DNA of 13,436 bases, taken from the NCBI GenBank assembly GCA_043789035.1, contig JAYWIG010000135.1:1-13436 (forward strand). Reading direction: 5' to 3'. Numbering within the stretch: position 1 is the stretch's first letter; every line of letters starts with the position of its first letter. Shown piece by piece: positions 7,387 through 13,436 of this stretch. This DNA comes from JAYWIG01 sp043789035. GTDB lineage: Bacteria; Pseudomonadota; Gammaproteobacteria; Burkholderiales; Burkholderiaceae_E. Below the pieces are notes generated by a model. The model was not told the origin of the DNA, searched no databases, and saw only the letters and a program-made list of their open reading frames with translations. Both the position numbers and the translations under genes were made by a program.

Positions 7387-8432
7387 CGTGCACTACCCAT
7401 CATTTGAAACATCGGTCGGAACAACCATGTCGGCGTTTGAAATACCCGGTTATAGCGCCCTGCAACAAATTCGTTGACGGCCGTGAGCTGAATAACCGCC
7501 AGTTTCCAGCAAGAAAATACATTCCACCAAGTAATTGCAGCTTCTGGAGCCTCGCGCCCAGTCAACATTCGATAGGCTTCAACGATTTGATGACGCTCCC
7601 AATGGCCAGCAATCTGATGTTCACTCTTGCGTACAGGATTGGTAATCCAGCCTAGATCTTCCAGCGGGTCACCCAGATGTGCAGTCTCCCAGTCGAGCTT
7701 GGCAGTAATCGTCACACCCTCAACGAGCGCATTGCCTGGTTTGAAGTCGCCATGCACCAGCACGATTGCTTCAGGCTTGGGGGCGGCTTGTTTCAACCAA
7801 GCAAGCACATAGTCCATTTCCGGATGAGGTTCGAGTCGAGCTCGCAAATACTCAGCTTCCCAATGGCGTAGTTCGGTTATCGAGGGCGAATCTTGCGGCA
7901 AACCAAGGCTCTTGTCCAAGCCTGTTGTACGCCAATCGACTGCATGGATGTTAACTAGCAATTGGAGAAAATCTTTGGCTAATACAATCCTTTCCTCAAG
8001 TGGTCGACTGCTATTTAGCACTAAATAGTCACAACTACCCGGCATACGCTGCATTACCACCGATGGCGCACCTAGAAAACGTCCTTCAGTATCGATCCAG
8101 TGAACTACTGGCGCGACTACTGCAGTACCTTGAAGTGCCTTTAGAACATCAAATTCACGGGTTCGCTCAGTATTGAGCAGGGTGCCAGCCGCGTCACGCA
8201 TCAGCATCAAGGGGTAGGTATGTCTGCCGGTAGAGTCAATCCAGCTGGCGTCCAAAGACCAGTTCTCTCTAGACAAACCACCCGCTGATCTTGTCAAGCG
8301 TTCGAAAGTTATTTCCTGTGCAGAGGGGATCTCAAAACGAATTAAATTTTTTAATCCGTCAACGACTTGCTGAACTGAAGTATCAAGCCCAGTATCGTTA
8401 GCAGAATCAGATGCAGGAAGTGGGTTGTTCAT
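7383..8432 (-). CDS. ACAD10/11- or LvaA-like phosphotransferase (APH-fold kinase)
   Basis: This 349-residue protein has the aminoglycoside-phosphotransferase/choline-kinase fold of the group that includes the N-terminal kinase domain of ACAD10/11 and bacterial LvaA, which phosphorylate 4-hydroxyacyl-CoAs. The N-lobe has RSAGGLSRENWSL (48-60) in the nucleotide-loop position and MLMRDAAGTLLNTERTREFDVL (76-97), close to the ACAD11-type pattern. The catalytic loop VHGDFKPGN (226-234) supplies D229 and N234, and KLDWETAHLGDPLEDLGW (245-262) supplies the metal aspartate D247, so the kinase looks intact. It is the first gene of the minus-strand operon; AAGGA lies just one base from the ATG, which is unusually close. 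An antibiotic-resistance role is unlikely given the CoA-related neighbours. The hydroxylated substrate is not known. Confidence 0.87.
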   Translation of the reverse strand: MNNPLPASDSANDTGLDTSVQQVVDGLKNLIRFEIPSAQEITFERLTRSAGGLSRENWSLDASWIDSTGRHTYPLMLMRDAAGTLLNTERTREFDVLKALQGTAVVAPVVHWIDTEGRFLGAPSVVMQRMPGSCDYLVLNSSRPLEERIVLAKDFLQLLVNIHAVDWRTTGLDKSLGLPQDSPSITELRHWEAEYLRARLEPHPEMDYVLAWLKQAAPKPEAIVLVHGDFKPGNALVEGVTITAKLDWETAHLGDPLEDLGWITNPVRKSEHQIAGHWERHQIVEAYRMLTGREAPEAAITWWNVFSCWKLAVIQLTAVNEFVAGRYNRVFQTPTWLFRPMFQMMGSAR

Positions 8433-8461
8433 ATCCTTGAAATAGTAGCATGTAAGACATC

Positions 8462-8478
8462 TTGGTTTCGGTTGGTTT
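8462..8478. repeat. Two TTGGTTT direct repeats spaced one helical turn
   Basis: TTGGTTT occurs at 8462-8468 and again at 8472-8478, ten bases apart, in the 170-base gap between the divergent phosphotransferase and GDPD genes. Same-face direct repeats are a common form of activator site, but no regulator is identified and chance is possible. Confidence 0.3.
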
Positions 8479-8521
8479 AAGTGTGTAAAGCGCGGTTTTC
8501 CCAGAGCGAAAGAGGTTGGGC

Positions 8522-8559
8522 ACCAGCAGGTTATCCTGTCACTGCCGTGTCATGCTGGT
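8522..8559. repeat. Inverted repeat with ACCAGCA / TGCTGGT arms
   Basis: Perfect seven-base arms lie at 8522-8528 and 8553-8559 with 24 bases between them. A smaller CAGG-TTAT-CCTG hairpin (8527-8538) overlaps the left arm. The element sits upstream of the GDPD gene. It has no following T-run, so it is not an intrinsic terminator; it may be an operator or a leader RNA structure. Confidence 0.35.
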
Positions 8560-8564
8560 CTTCT

Positions 8565-8586
8565 AAGCTTTGATCGATCAAAACTT
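8565..8586. promoter_or_regulatory. 22-base near-perfect palindrome upstream of the GDPD gene
   Basis: The core TTTGATCGATCAAA (8569-8582) is a perfect 14-base palindrome. It is flanked by AAG on the left and CTT on the right, with one mismatched pair between, so ten of eleven positions in each arm pair. It ends just before the ribosome binding site of the downstream lipoprotein gene. It could bind a dimeric repressor or fold in the leader and affect translation. Confidence 0.45.
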
Positions 8587-8602
8587 TCTTTGGAGTCTCC
8601 CG

Positions 8603-9829
8603 ATGAGTCGTTATTCTGTGGTGTTACTTCTTGGCATTACGTTGCTTGCCGGCTGCGGAACTCTTGGTCAAAACACGGAAACGATCACCAACATTCAGCT
8701 TGGGCCAAGGCCTTTTTTCCTTGTCGAGGATATGGCGCCTAGCCTATTAAAGACCAAGCTACAGAGCTGCTCGAATGGGCCATTTCAGAAGAGTGCGTTT
8801 TCGATTGGCCATCGGGGCGCTGCAATGATGTTTCCGGAGCATACGAAGGAGTCTTATGAGGCGGCAGCTCGCATGGGTGCGGGCATCATCGAGTGCGATG
8901 TGACGTTTACGAAGGACAAAGAGCTGGTTTGTCGGCATGCGCAAAATGATTTGCATACGACAACGAACATTTTAACCACCCCTCTGGCGGCAAAATGTAC
9001 TAAGCCGTTCACCCCTTTCAATGCTGCGACAAATATGCCTGCCTCTGCCGAATGTCGTACAAGCGATATTACGTTGGCCGAATTTAAAACTTTGCGCGGG
9101 AAGATGGATGCATTCAATCCTCGCGCGACCACCGTTGCAGAGTATCTAGGTGGAACCGCTAATTGGCGTACTGATCTTTACAGCGGGCCCACTAGCGGCA
9201 CTCTCCTTACGTTAAAAGAGAGCATTGAACTTTTTAAACGACTGGGCGTAAAGATGACGCCAGAGCTTAAGTCAGCTTCGGTGACTATGCCGTTCGATGG
9301 TTTTAGCCAAGCGGATTATGCGCAAAAAATGATCGACGAACACAAGGCGGCCAATGTACCAGCCAGTGATGTGTTCCCTCAGTCCTTTGACAAAAACGAC
9401 GTGCTGTATTGGATTAAAAATGAACCTGCGTTTGGTCGGCAGGCGGTTTTTCTTGATTCTGCCGAAAGCATGGCGGGCCTGCCAGATGGCGAGACATTAA
9501 AACGTTATAAAGCAGAAGGCATTCAAATCGTCGCACCGCCGCTTTTCGGATTGCTGACTGTGACAGATGGAAAATTAGTGCCCTCGTCTTATGCTCGAAA
9601 TACGAAGCTAGCTGGTTTGCAAATCATCACTTGGACGTTGGAGCGTTCAGGGCGGTTAGCTGACGGTAAACCCGGTTGGTATTACCAAACTTTTAGCAGT
9701 GCTATCTCTCGCGAAGGTGACATGATGCAGGTGCTCGATGTGCTAGCCAAAGACGTTGGGATTTTGGGCATTTTCAGCGATTGGCCTGCGACGGTGACTT
9801 ACTATGCCAACTGCTTGGGATTGAAGTAA
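8603..9829 (+). CDS. Glycerophosphodiester phosphodiesterase family lipoprotein
   Basis: This 408-residue protein is a predicted exported lipoprotein of the GDPD family, which hydrolyse glycerophosphodiesters to glycerol-3-phosphate and an alcohol, helping phosphate or glycerol recovery. The N-terminus has a lipoprotein signal with lipobox LLAGC, acylated cysteine C18. The GDPD signature is present: SIGHRGAAMMFPEHT (67-81), with H70 and R71, E79, then IIECDVTFTKDKELVCRH (95-112), with E97, D99 and H112, giving both catalytic histidines and the metal ligands. A long insertion follows, as in larger GlpQ-like enzymes. The ATG at 8603 is chosen because TGGAG lies seven bases before it and it leaves a proper signal peptide; a TTG at 8570 lies inside the palindrome and is unlikely. 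Its 3' end overlaps an opposite gene by 87 bases. Confidence 0.9.
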   Translation: MSRYSVVLLLGITLLAGCGTLGQNTETITNIQLGPRPFFLVEDMAPSLLKTKLQSCSNGPFQKSAFSIGHRGAAMMFPEHTKESYEAAARMGAGIIECDVTFTKDKELVCRHAQNDLHTTTNILTTPLAAKCTKPFTPFNAATNMPASAECRTSDITLAEFKTLRGKMDAFNPRATTVAEYLGGTANWRTDLYSGPTSGTLLTLKESIELFKRLGVKMTPELKSASVTMPFDGFSQADYAQKMIDEHKAANVPASDVFPQSFDKNDVLYWIKNEPAFGRQAVFLDSAESMAGLPDGETLKRYKAEGIQIVAPPLFGLLTVTDGKLVPSSYARNTKLAGLQIITWTLERSGRLADGKPGWYYQTFSSAISREGDMMQVLDVLAKDVGILGIFSDWPATVTYYANCLGLK

Positions 9830-10582
9830 TGAGCCCAGCCAAATGTCATCCAATTCAGATAATGCCTGGGAATCGAATTTCTTCTGTTCTGCCCAATACT
9901 TCCCAGATGGAACCAGATAGCTAAGATCTGCCTCTTTTCTTCTTGCGGTTAAAACCAGTTGTCGATCAAACTCGTAGGACATTTCACTAACTAAATCGCT
10001 ATGACCTTGCAGATTTAAAGAACTAGCTTGCTGAATGCTCATCTTTGGAAACTTTAATCGACTATCGGGAATGCTTGAAAGATTCACGCACAAACAGTTT
10101 TCAGCGAGAGCCGTGTTCAGTAGTCGAACTGATTTCGCTTCCAAACTCTGCAATGTAATATCAGCCCGTAAAGGGTCTGCAGTGCCGTGACCATAGAAGT
10201 GCGTCGCACCATTGGTTGGATAAACCATATCGCAACCGATAAATGCGAGGACGTCCGGCTTCAGCGCACCCAACGCCCAATAGCCCGCTGTAAACGCCAT
10301 GGTAGCGCCAGCATAAACAAAACCGCCAAAATGGTTTTGGATTGGAACGTAGTCTGTAGCGGTGATAATTTTTTGCTTTGCCGTAGCAACGTTCAGTGGC
10401 ATCTTATCTTTAGGGAAATCCTCTGGATGAATTAAAAAGCTCCAGTCTGAGCGAATTTGCCAAGCGTTATTGATGGCAACTATGTCTTGAAAAGACGTTC
10501 TGTCCCAAGACTTTGTACGTAACGCATCAACGCCGCTACCGATAATAAGAACTACGTTTAGTGAGTTTTTTTCTAAGATCAT
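9743..10582 (-). CDS. Unknown protein with Rossmann-like N-terminus, DUF115/glycosyltransferase-like
   Basis: This 279-residue protein is not firmly recognised. LNVVLIIGSGVDAL (8-21), with a glycine loop, followed by IVAINNAW (34-41) and the segment IHPEDFP (51-57) suggests a nucleotide- or sugar-nucleotide-binding fold. GGFVYAGATMAFTAGYWALGAL (86-107) and VLAFIGCDMVYP (111-122), then THFYG (127-131), resemble in layout the DUF115/MptE-like and sialyltransferase-like proteins, which is a weak match by eye. The ATG at 10582 is chosen; the longer frame from 10627 would need a TTG. No good ribosome binding site precedes the ATG, but a fair promoter lies just upstream. About 29 C-terminal residues are encoded antisense to the GDPD gene, so the natural end may have been altered. 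There is no signal peptide. Confidence 0.68.
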   Translation of the reverse strand: MILEKNSLNVVLIIGSGVDALRTKSWDRTSFQDIVAINNAWQIRSDWSFLIHPEDFPKDKMPLNVATAKQKIITATDYVPIQNHFGGFVYAGATMAFTAGYWALGALKPDVLAFIGCDMVYPTNGATHFYGHGTADPLRADITLQSLEAKSVRLLNTALAENCLCVNLSSIPDSRLKFPKMSIQQASSLNLQGHSDLVSEMSYEFDRQLVLTARRKEADLSYLVPSGKYWAEQKKFDSQALSELDDIWLGSLLQSQAVGIVSHRRRPIAENAQNPNVFG

Positions 10583-10595
10583 TGATTTGGTGCAA

Positions 10596-10623
10596 ATTAA
10601 AAATAAGCGATTGTGTAAGTCAA
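10596..10623 (-). promoter_or_regulatory. Sigma-70-like promoter for the unknown minus-strand gene
   Basis: On the minus strand TTGACT (10618-10623) is followed after 16 bases by TTTAAT (10596-10601); each matches five of six consensus positions. Transcription would start near 10589, leaving a leader of about seven bases before the ATG at 10582. This fits the lack of a clear ribosome binding site. Confidence 0.45.
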
Positions 10624-10647
10624 TCAAGAAGATTTGATGACGATTTC

Positions 10648-10672
10648 AAAAAAAACCGCAGCCGCTGTAACC
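10648..10672 (-). terminator. Possible weak terminator after mnmA
   Basis: On the minus strand a GC-rich stretch directly after the mnmA stop is followed by eight T (10648-10655). A stem can only be drawn with a bulge, partly using the end of the gene, so the hairpin is weak. The T-run and its position are the main support. Confidence 0.3.
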
Positions 10673-11776
10673 TCAGGCGTTTTGTGCACTCGCAATTAAT
10701 CCACCGCCTAAACAAACTTCACCTCTATAAAGCACGGCCGATTGCCCCGGCGTAACTGCCCATTGTGGCGAGTTAAAAGCCAACCCAAAATCAAGGGGCG
10801 AAGTTGAGGTTGAAGCGATTGCACAAGCCGCATCAGTTTGCCGATATCGCGTTTTAGCACCTAGCGCCTCGCCATTATTGCTCGGAGCCTCACCGGATAT
10901 CCAATGGGCGTGGTCCGCAATGAGCGCCGCATGTTGCAACCATGGGTGTTCATGGCCTTGCACCACATACAAGGTGTTGCTGGCAATATCTTTTCGGCCA
11001 ACAAACCAAGGTTCGCCGGAGCCATCTTTTAAGCCACCCACACCAATGCCTTTGCGTTGGCCCAGAGTATAAAACGCTAAACCAACATGCTCTCCAATCG
11101 TTTTACCGCTATCAGTTTTCATGGGGCCAGGTTTGGTGGGCAAGTAGCGATTCAAGAATTCTCTAAATGGCCGCTCACCGATGAAGCAAATACCAGTGGA
11201 ATCTTTCTTCTTGGCATTCGGTAGACCAATACTGTCTGCAATGCGGCGTACCTCGGTTTTAGGAATGTTGCCCACCGGGAACATGGCTTTTGAGAGCTGC
11301 GCTTGCGACAGGCGATGCAAGAAGTAGCTTTGGTCTTTCGAAGCATCCAGGCCACGAAGCAATTCAAATCGACCATCTACCTCACGGACTCGCGCGTAAT
11401 GGCCGGTAGCGATGTGGTCGGCACCAATGGTCATGGCGTGGTCTAAGAAAGCTTTAAATTTAATTTCAGCGTTGCAAAGCACATCGGGGTTAGGCGTGCG
11501 ACCAGCGGAGTATTCACGCAAGAATTCGGCAAATACCCGATCTTTGTATTCCGAGGCGAAGTTGACTGCTTCAATGTCGATACCAATCACGTCGGCTACG
11601 CTGGCAGCATCTAACCAATCTTGCCGGGTAGAACAATATTCTGAGTCGTCATCGTCCTCCCAGTTTTTCATGAACAGGCCGACTACGTCGTAGCCTTGCT
11701 CCTTCAATAACCAAGCAGTGACTGATGAATCGACCCCGCCGGATAAACCGACAACTATTCTCTTTTTATTGGACAC
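10673..11776 (-). CDS. mnmA: tRNA-specific 2-thiouridylase MnmA
   Basis: MnmA adenylates and thiolates uridine 34 of the tRNAs for Lys, Glu and Gln, taking sulfur relayed from IscS through Tus proteins. The 367-residue product has the ATP-pyrophosphatase P-loop SGGVDSS (12-18), the catalytic cysteine C101 in TPNPDVLCNAEIKF, and the second cysteine C197 in DSTGICFIGERPF, so the active-site pair is complete. GLAFYTLGQRKGIGVGG (232-248) starts the C-terminal part. No ATG start exists: a GTG at 11776 gives MSNKKR, as in relatives, and a TTG at 11779 adds one residue. The start is within four bases of the stop of the upstream Nudix gene, so translation is probably coupled. The wording is close to Burkholderiales MnmA as I recall it. 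Confidence 0.96.
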   Translation of the reverse strand: MSNKKRIVVGLSGGVDSSVTAWLLKEQGYDVVGLFMKNWEDDDDSEYCSTRQDWLDAASVADVIGIDIEAVNFASEYKDRVFAEFLREYSAGRTPNPDVLCNAEIKFKAFLDHAMTIGADHIATGHYARVREVDGRFELLRGLDASKDQSYFLHRLSQAQLSKAMFPVGNIPKTEVRRIADSIGLPNAKKKDSTGICFIGERPFREFLNRYLPTKPGPMKTDSGKTIGEHVGLAFYTLGQRKGIGVGGLKDGSGEPWFVGRKDIASNTLYVVQGHEHPWLQHAALIADHAHWISGEAPSNNGEALGAKTRYRQTDAACAIASTSTSPLDFGLAFNSPQWAVTPGQSAVLYRGEVCLGGGLIASAQNA

Positions 11777-11780
11777 CAAT

Positions 11781-12263
11781 TTATACCAACGAACTTAAGC
11801 AACTATCGTGCGTGTAAATCATATCGAGGGAGAAGCGTTTGCCTTTTAAATAGTCACGCACCGTTTGCATTACAAGTGGGCTTCTATGCATATCGGTTTT
11901 GGCTTCGATTTCGCTCGCCGTCATCCAAATAGCTCGAACAATACCTTTGTCGAGGGGGCGACTGCTATCAAAGGCGATAGGGCGGCAGGCAAACGCATAG
12001 CGAATATAGGTCACGTCAGTGCTGGTTTCTTCGTGTTGATAGCGTGACATATAAATTCCAACACAGGCAACTGCCTCGACGATATGGGCACTTTCTTCCA
12101 AGGTTTCGCGCGCGACTGCGTCGATCAGTGTTTCGCCAGGATCGAGGTGGCCGGCAGGCTGATTGAGTTTTAAACCTTCGCGGGTTTGCTCTTCGATCAT
12201 GAGAAACTTGCCGTCGCGTTCTATAACGGCGGCAACTGTGGTGCTTGGCTTCCAATATTGCAT
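11781..12263 (-). CDS. NudJ-like Nudix hydrolase
   Basis: This 160-residue Nudix hydrolase resembles NudJ, a phosphatase acting on nucleoside di/triphosphates and on the thiamine precursor HMP-PP. The N-terminal WKPSTTVAAVIERDGKFLMIEE is typical. The Nudix box runs from G38 through E44 to RETLEES (52-58), with R52, E53, E56 and E57 that bind metal. The final glycine of the consensus is replaced by alanine (A59), a conservative change. In E. coli nudJ (ymfB) also lies directly before mnmA, and the same order here supports the assignment. The ATG at 12263 faces pntAA across a 140-base divergent gap. The stop lies one base before the earliest possible mnmA start. Confidence 0.88.
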   Translation of the reverse strand: MQYWKPSTTVAAVIERDGKFLMIEEQTREGLKLNQPAGHLDPGETLIDAVARETLEESAHIVEAVACVGIYMSRYQHEETSTDVTYIRYAFACRPIAFDSSRPLDKGIVRAIWMTASEIEAKTDMHRSPLVMQTVRDYLKGKRFSLDMIYTHDSCLSSLV

Positions 12264-12274
12264 AACTGTTTTGA

Positions 12275-12308
12275 CCTAAAAGTAGCCTTTGTAACGGGCA
12301 ATTTTAGG
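12275..12308. repeat. Inverted repeat CCTAAAA / TTTTAGG
   Basis: Perfect seven-base arms lie at 12275-12281 and 12302-12308, with 20 bases between, in the divergent region between the Nudix and pntAA genes. It may be a regulator site or a chance AT-rich match. Confidence 0.25.
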
Positions 12309-12315
12309 CCCTTGG

Positions 12316-12345
12316 TTCGAGAAAAAAGCATTTTAATGCTATAAC
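12316..12345 (+). promoter_or_regulatory. Extended -10 promoter candidate for pntAA with overlapping palindrome
   Basis: TATAAC (12340-12345) preceded by TGC forms an extended -10 element; a weak -35 (TTCGAG, 12316-12321) lies 18 bases upstream. A palindrome with AGCATT and AATGCT arms (12327-12340) fills the spacer and touches the -10, so a repressor bound there could block transcription. The predicted start near 12352 leaves a leader of about 50 bases. Confidence 0.45.
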
Positions 12346-12403
12346 TTTGGGTTAGGCGCGAATCAAAAGCAAATATCAAAATAATCCCCCAGGAGAAATC
12401 TCT

Positions 12404-13436
12404 ATGCAAATCGGTATTACTGCCGAGACTAGGCAAGGCGAATCACGCGTTGCCGCAACTGCTGAAACAGTTAAAAAATTAGTCTCTCAAGGCCATCAGG
12501 TGCTTGTTTCATCGGGGGCCGGCGTTACCGCCAGCCAGACCGACGAGGCTTATCAGCTCGTTGGTGCTTCGATTGGTTCGCAAGCCGATGCCCTCGGGTG
12601 TGAGATGGTGCTGAAGGTGCGTATTCCCAACGCCGCCGAAATTTCACAGATGAAATCGGGTGCGATTGTTGTGGGAATGTTGAACCCCTTCGATGCTGAA
12701 GGGCTGCAAGCCTTAAACGCTGCTAACTTAACAGGCTTTGCACTAGAAGCGGCACCGCGCACCACTCGGGCTCAAAGTATGGACGTACTCTCTTCCCAAG
12801 CCAATATCGCTGGTTACAAGGCGGTGGTGTTAGCAGCCAATGAATACCAGCGTTTTATGCCGATGCTAATGACGGCAGCCGGTACAGTCAAAGCAGCGCG
12901 TGTCGTTATTCTTGGCGTTGGTGTTGCTGGTTTGCAGGCAATTGCCACAGCTAAGCGCTTAGGTGCCGTGATTGAGGCATCTGATGTTCGTCCTCCGGTG
13001 AAAGAGCAAGTGGAATCGTTAGGGGGCAAGTTTATCGATGTACCTTTTGAGACAGATGAAGAGCGCGAAATCGCCAAAGGTTCTGGCGGCTACGCTAAGG
13101 CGATGCCAGAGAGCTGGATGAAGCGGCAATCAGTTGCGGTAGCCGAACGTGTAAAGCTGGCTGATATTGTTATTTCGACGGCATTGATTCCAGGCCGCAA
13201 GGCACCAACCCTGATTACCGAGGCTATGGTGCAAAGCATGAAGCCGGGCTCCGTGATTGTGGACATGGCGGTGGAGCAGGGTGGTAATTGCCCCCTGTCT
13301 GAAATGGGTAAAACTGTAATTAAGCACGGGGTTCATATCATTGGCGAGGCTAATCTTCCCGGTTTGCTTGCTGCGGATGCATCTGCCTTGTATGCGCGCA
13401 ATGTCATCGATTTTCTTAAGCTGGTTTTCGATAAGG
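12404..13436 (+). CDS. pntAA: NAD(P) transhydrogenase subunit alpha, part 1 (3' partial)
   Basis: This is the NAD(H)-binding domain I of proton-translocating transhydrogenase, which makes NADPH from NADH using the proton gradient. The 344 visible residues run off the window end. MQIGITAETRQGESRVAATA is the family start. RTTRAQSMDVLSSQANIAGY (119-138) is the RQD-loop region, and ILGVGVAGLQAIATAKRLGA (169-188) carries the Rossmann glycines G171, G173 and G176. TALIPGRKAPTLIT (259-272), VDMAVEQGGNC (286-296) and the end around DASALYARNVIDFLKL are typical. The spacing and wording fit the split PntAA form of about 370-385 residues better than the fused E. coli PntA; pntAB and pntB are expected beyond the window. 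AGGAG (12391-12395) lies eight bases before the ATG. Confidence 0.93.
   Translation, partial: MQIGITAETRQGESRVAATAETVKKLVSQGHQVLVSSGAGVTASQTDEAYQLVGASIGSQADALGCEMVLKVRIPNAAEISQMKSGAIVVGMLNPFDAEGLQALNAANLTGFALEAAPRTTRAQSMDVLSSQANIAGYKAVVLAANEYQRFMPMLMTAAGTVKAARVVILGVGVAGLQAIATAKRLGAVIEASDVRPPVKEQVESLGGKFIDVPFETDEEREIAKGSGGYAKAMPESWMKRQSVAVAERVKLADIVISTALIPGRKAPTLITEAMVQSMKPGSVIVDMAVEQGGNCPLSEMGKTVIKHGVHIIGEANLPGLLAADASALYARNVIDFLKLVFDK

Noticed and set aside
7272..7655. Plus-strand open frame across the small-protein/kinase junction
   Set aside because: No recognisable features and it is covered by two well-supported minus-strand genes.
7383..8432. Reading the phosphotransferase as an aminoglycoside-resistance gene
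   Set aside because: The N-lobe pattern and the CoA-related neighbours fit the ACAD10/11 and LvaA group; no resistance or mobile genes are nearby.
8442..8450. Extended -10-like TGCTACTAT on the minus strand before the kinase gene
   Set aside because: No -35 at proper spacing, and the transcript would start only about three bases before the ATG, inside the AAGGA site.
8570..8602. Extended GDPD start at TTG 8570
   Set aside because: The ATG at 8603 has TGGAG at good spacing and gives a normal lipoprotein signal peptide.
10583..10627. Longer start (TTG 10627) for the unknown minus-strand gene
   Set aside because: It would run through the likely promoter and needs a rare start; the ATG at 10582 fits better.
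1..13436. Search by eye for tRNA genes, CRISPR arrays, insertion sequences, prophage or toxin-antitoxin genes
   Set aside because: No cloverleaf, regularly spaced repeats, transposase, integrase or toxin-like reading frame was found.

Overview
The window looks like a chromosomal segment of a betaproteobacterium, probably Burkholderiales. The best evidence is MnmA, whose wording (for example the CSTRQDWLDAASVADV stretch) is close to what I recall from Burkholderiales. A Bug/TctC-type periplasmic binding protein, typical of that order, and a nudJ-mnmA pair agree with this. GC content appears moderate by eye; no taxon was searched.

Left part (1-8432) is an accessory acyl-CoA catabolic locus made of two convergent operons. 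The plus-strand operon holds a nitronate monooxygenase-like flavoenzyme (5' end outside the window), a Bug/TctC solute-binding protein, an SMP-30/gluconolactonase-type hydrolase (ATGA overlap with the previous gene) and an enoyl-CoA hydratase/isomerase. The minus-strand operon, read from 8432 down to 3809, holds an ACAD10/11- or LvaA-like phosphotransferase, a small unknown protein, a protein with a DHSWGVR motif (AttH/CrtC-like), an acetyl-CoA hydrolase/CoA-transferase family protein and a cupin-like protein. Its genes are joined by ATGA overlaps or gaps of 4-14 bases. The two operons overlap tail to tail by 47 bases.

Taken together, a lactonase-like enzyme, a CoA-transferase-like protein, a hydroxyacyl-CoA kinase candidate with a small partner, and a crotonase could make a route that opens a lactone, activates the hydroxy acid as a CoA thioester, phosphorylates the hydroxyl and feeds the enoyl-CoA to beta-oxidation. 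This parallels the LvaAB step of levulinate catabolism. The substrate is unknown and no acyl-CoA dehydrogenase lies in the window. The CoA-transferase-like protein appears to lack the usual catalytic glutamate.

Right part (8433-13436) is more ordinary: a glycerophosphodiester phosphodiesterase lipoprotein, a tail-to-tail overlapping unknown protein with a Rossmann-like start, mnmA, a NudJ-like Nudix hydrolase, and divergently the first gene of a proton-translocating transhydrogenase (pntAA), cut by the window end. No gene-free stretch exceeds 300 bases. I saw no tRNA, rRNA, CRISPR array, insertion sequence or phage gene.
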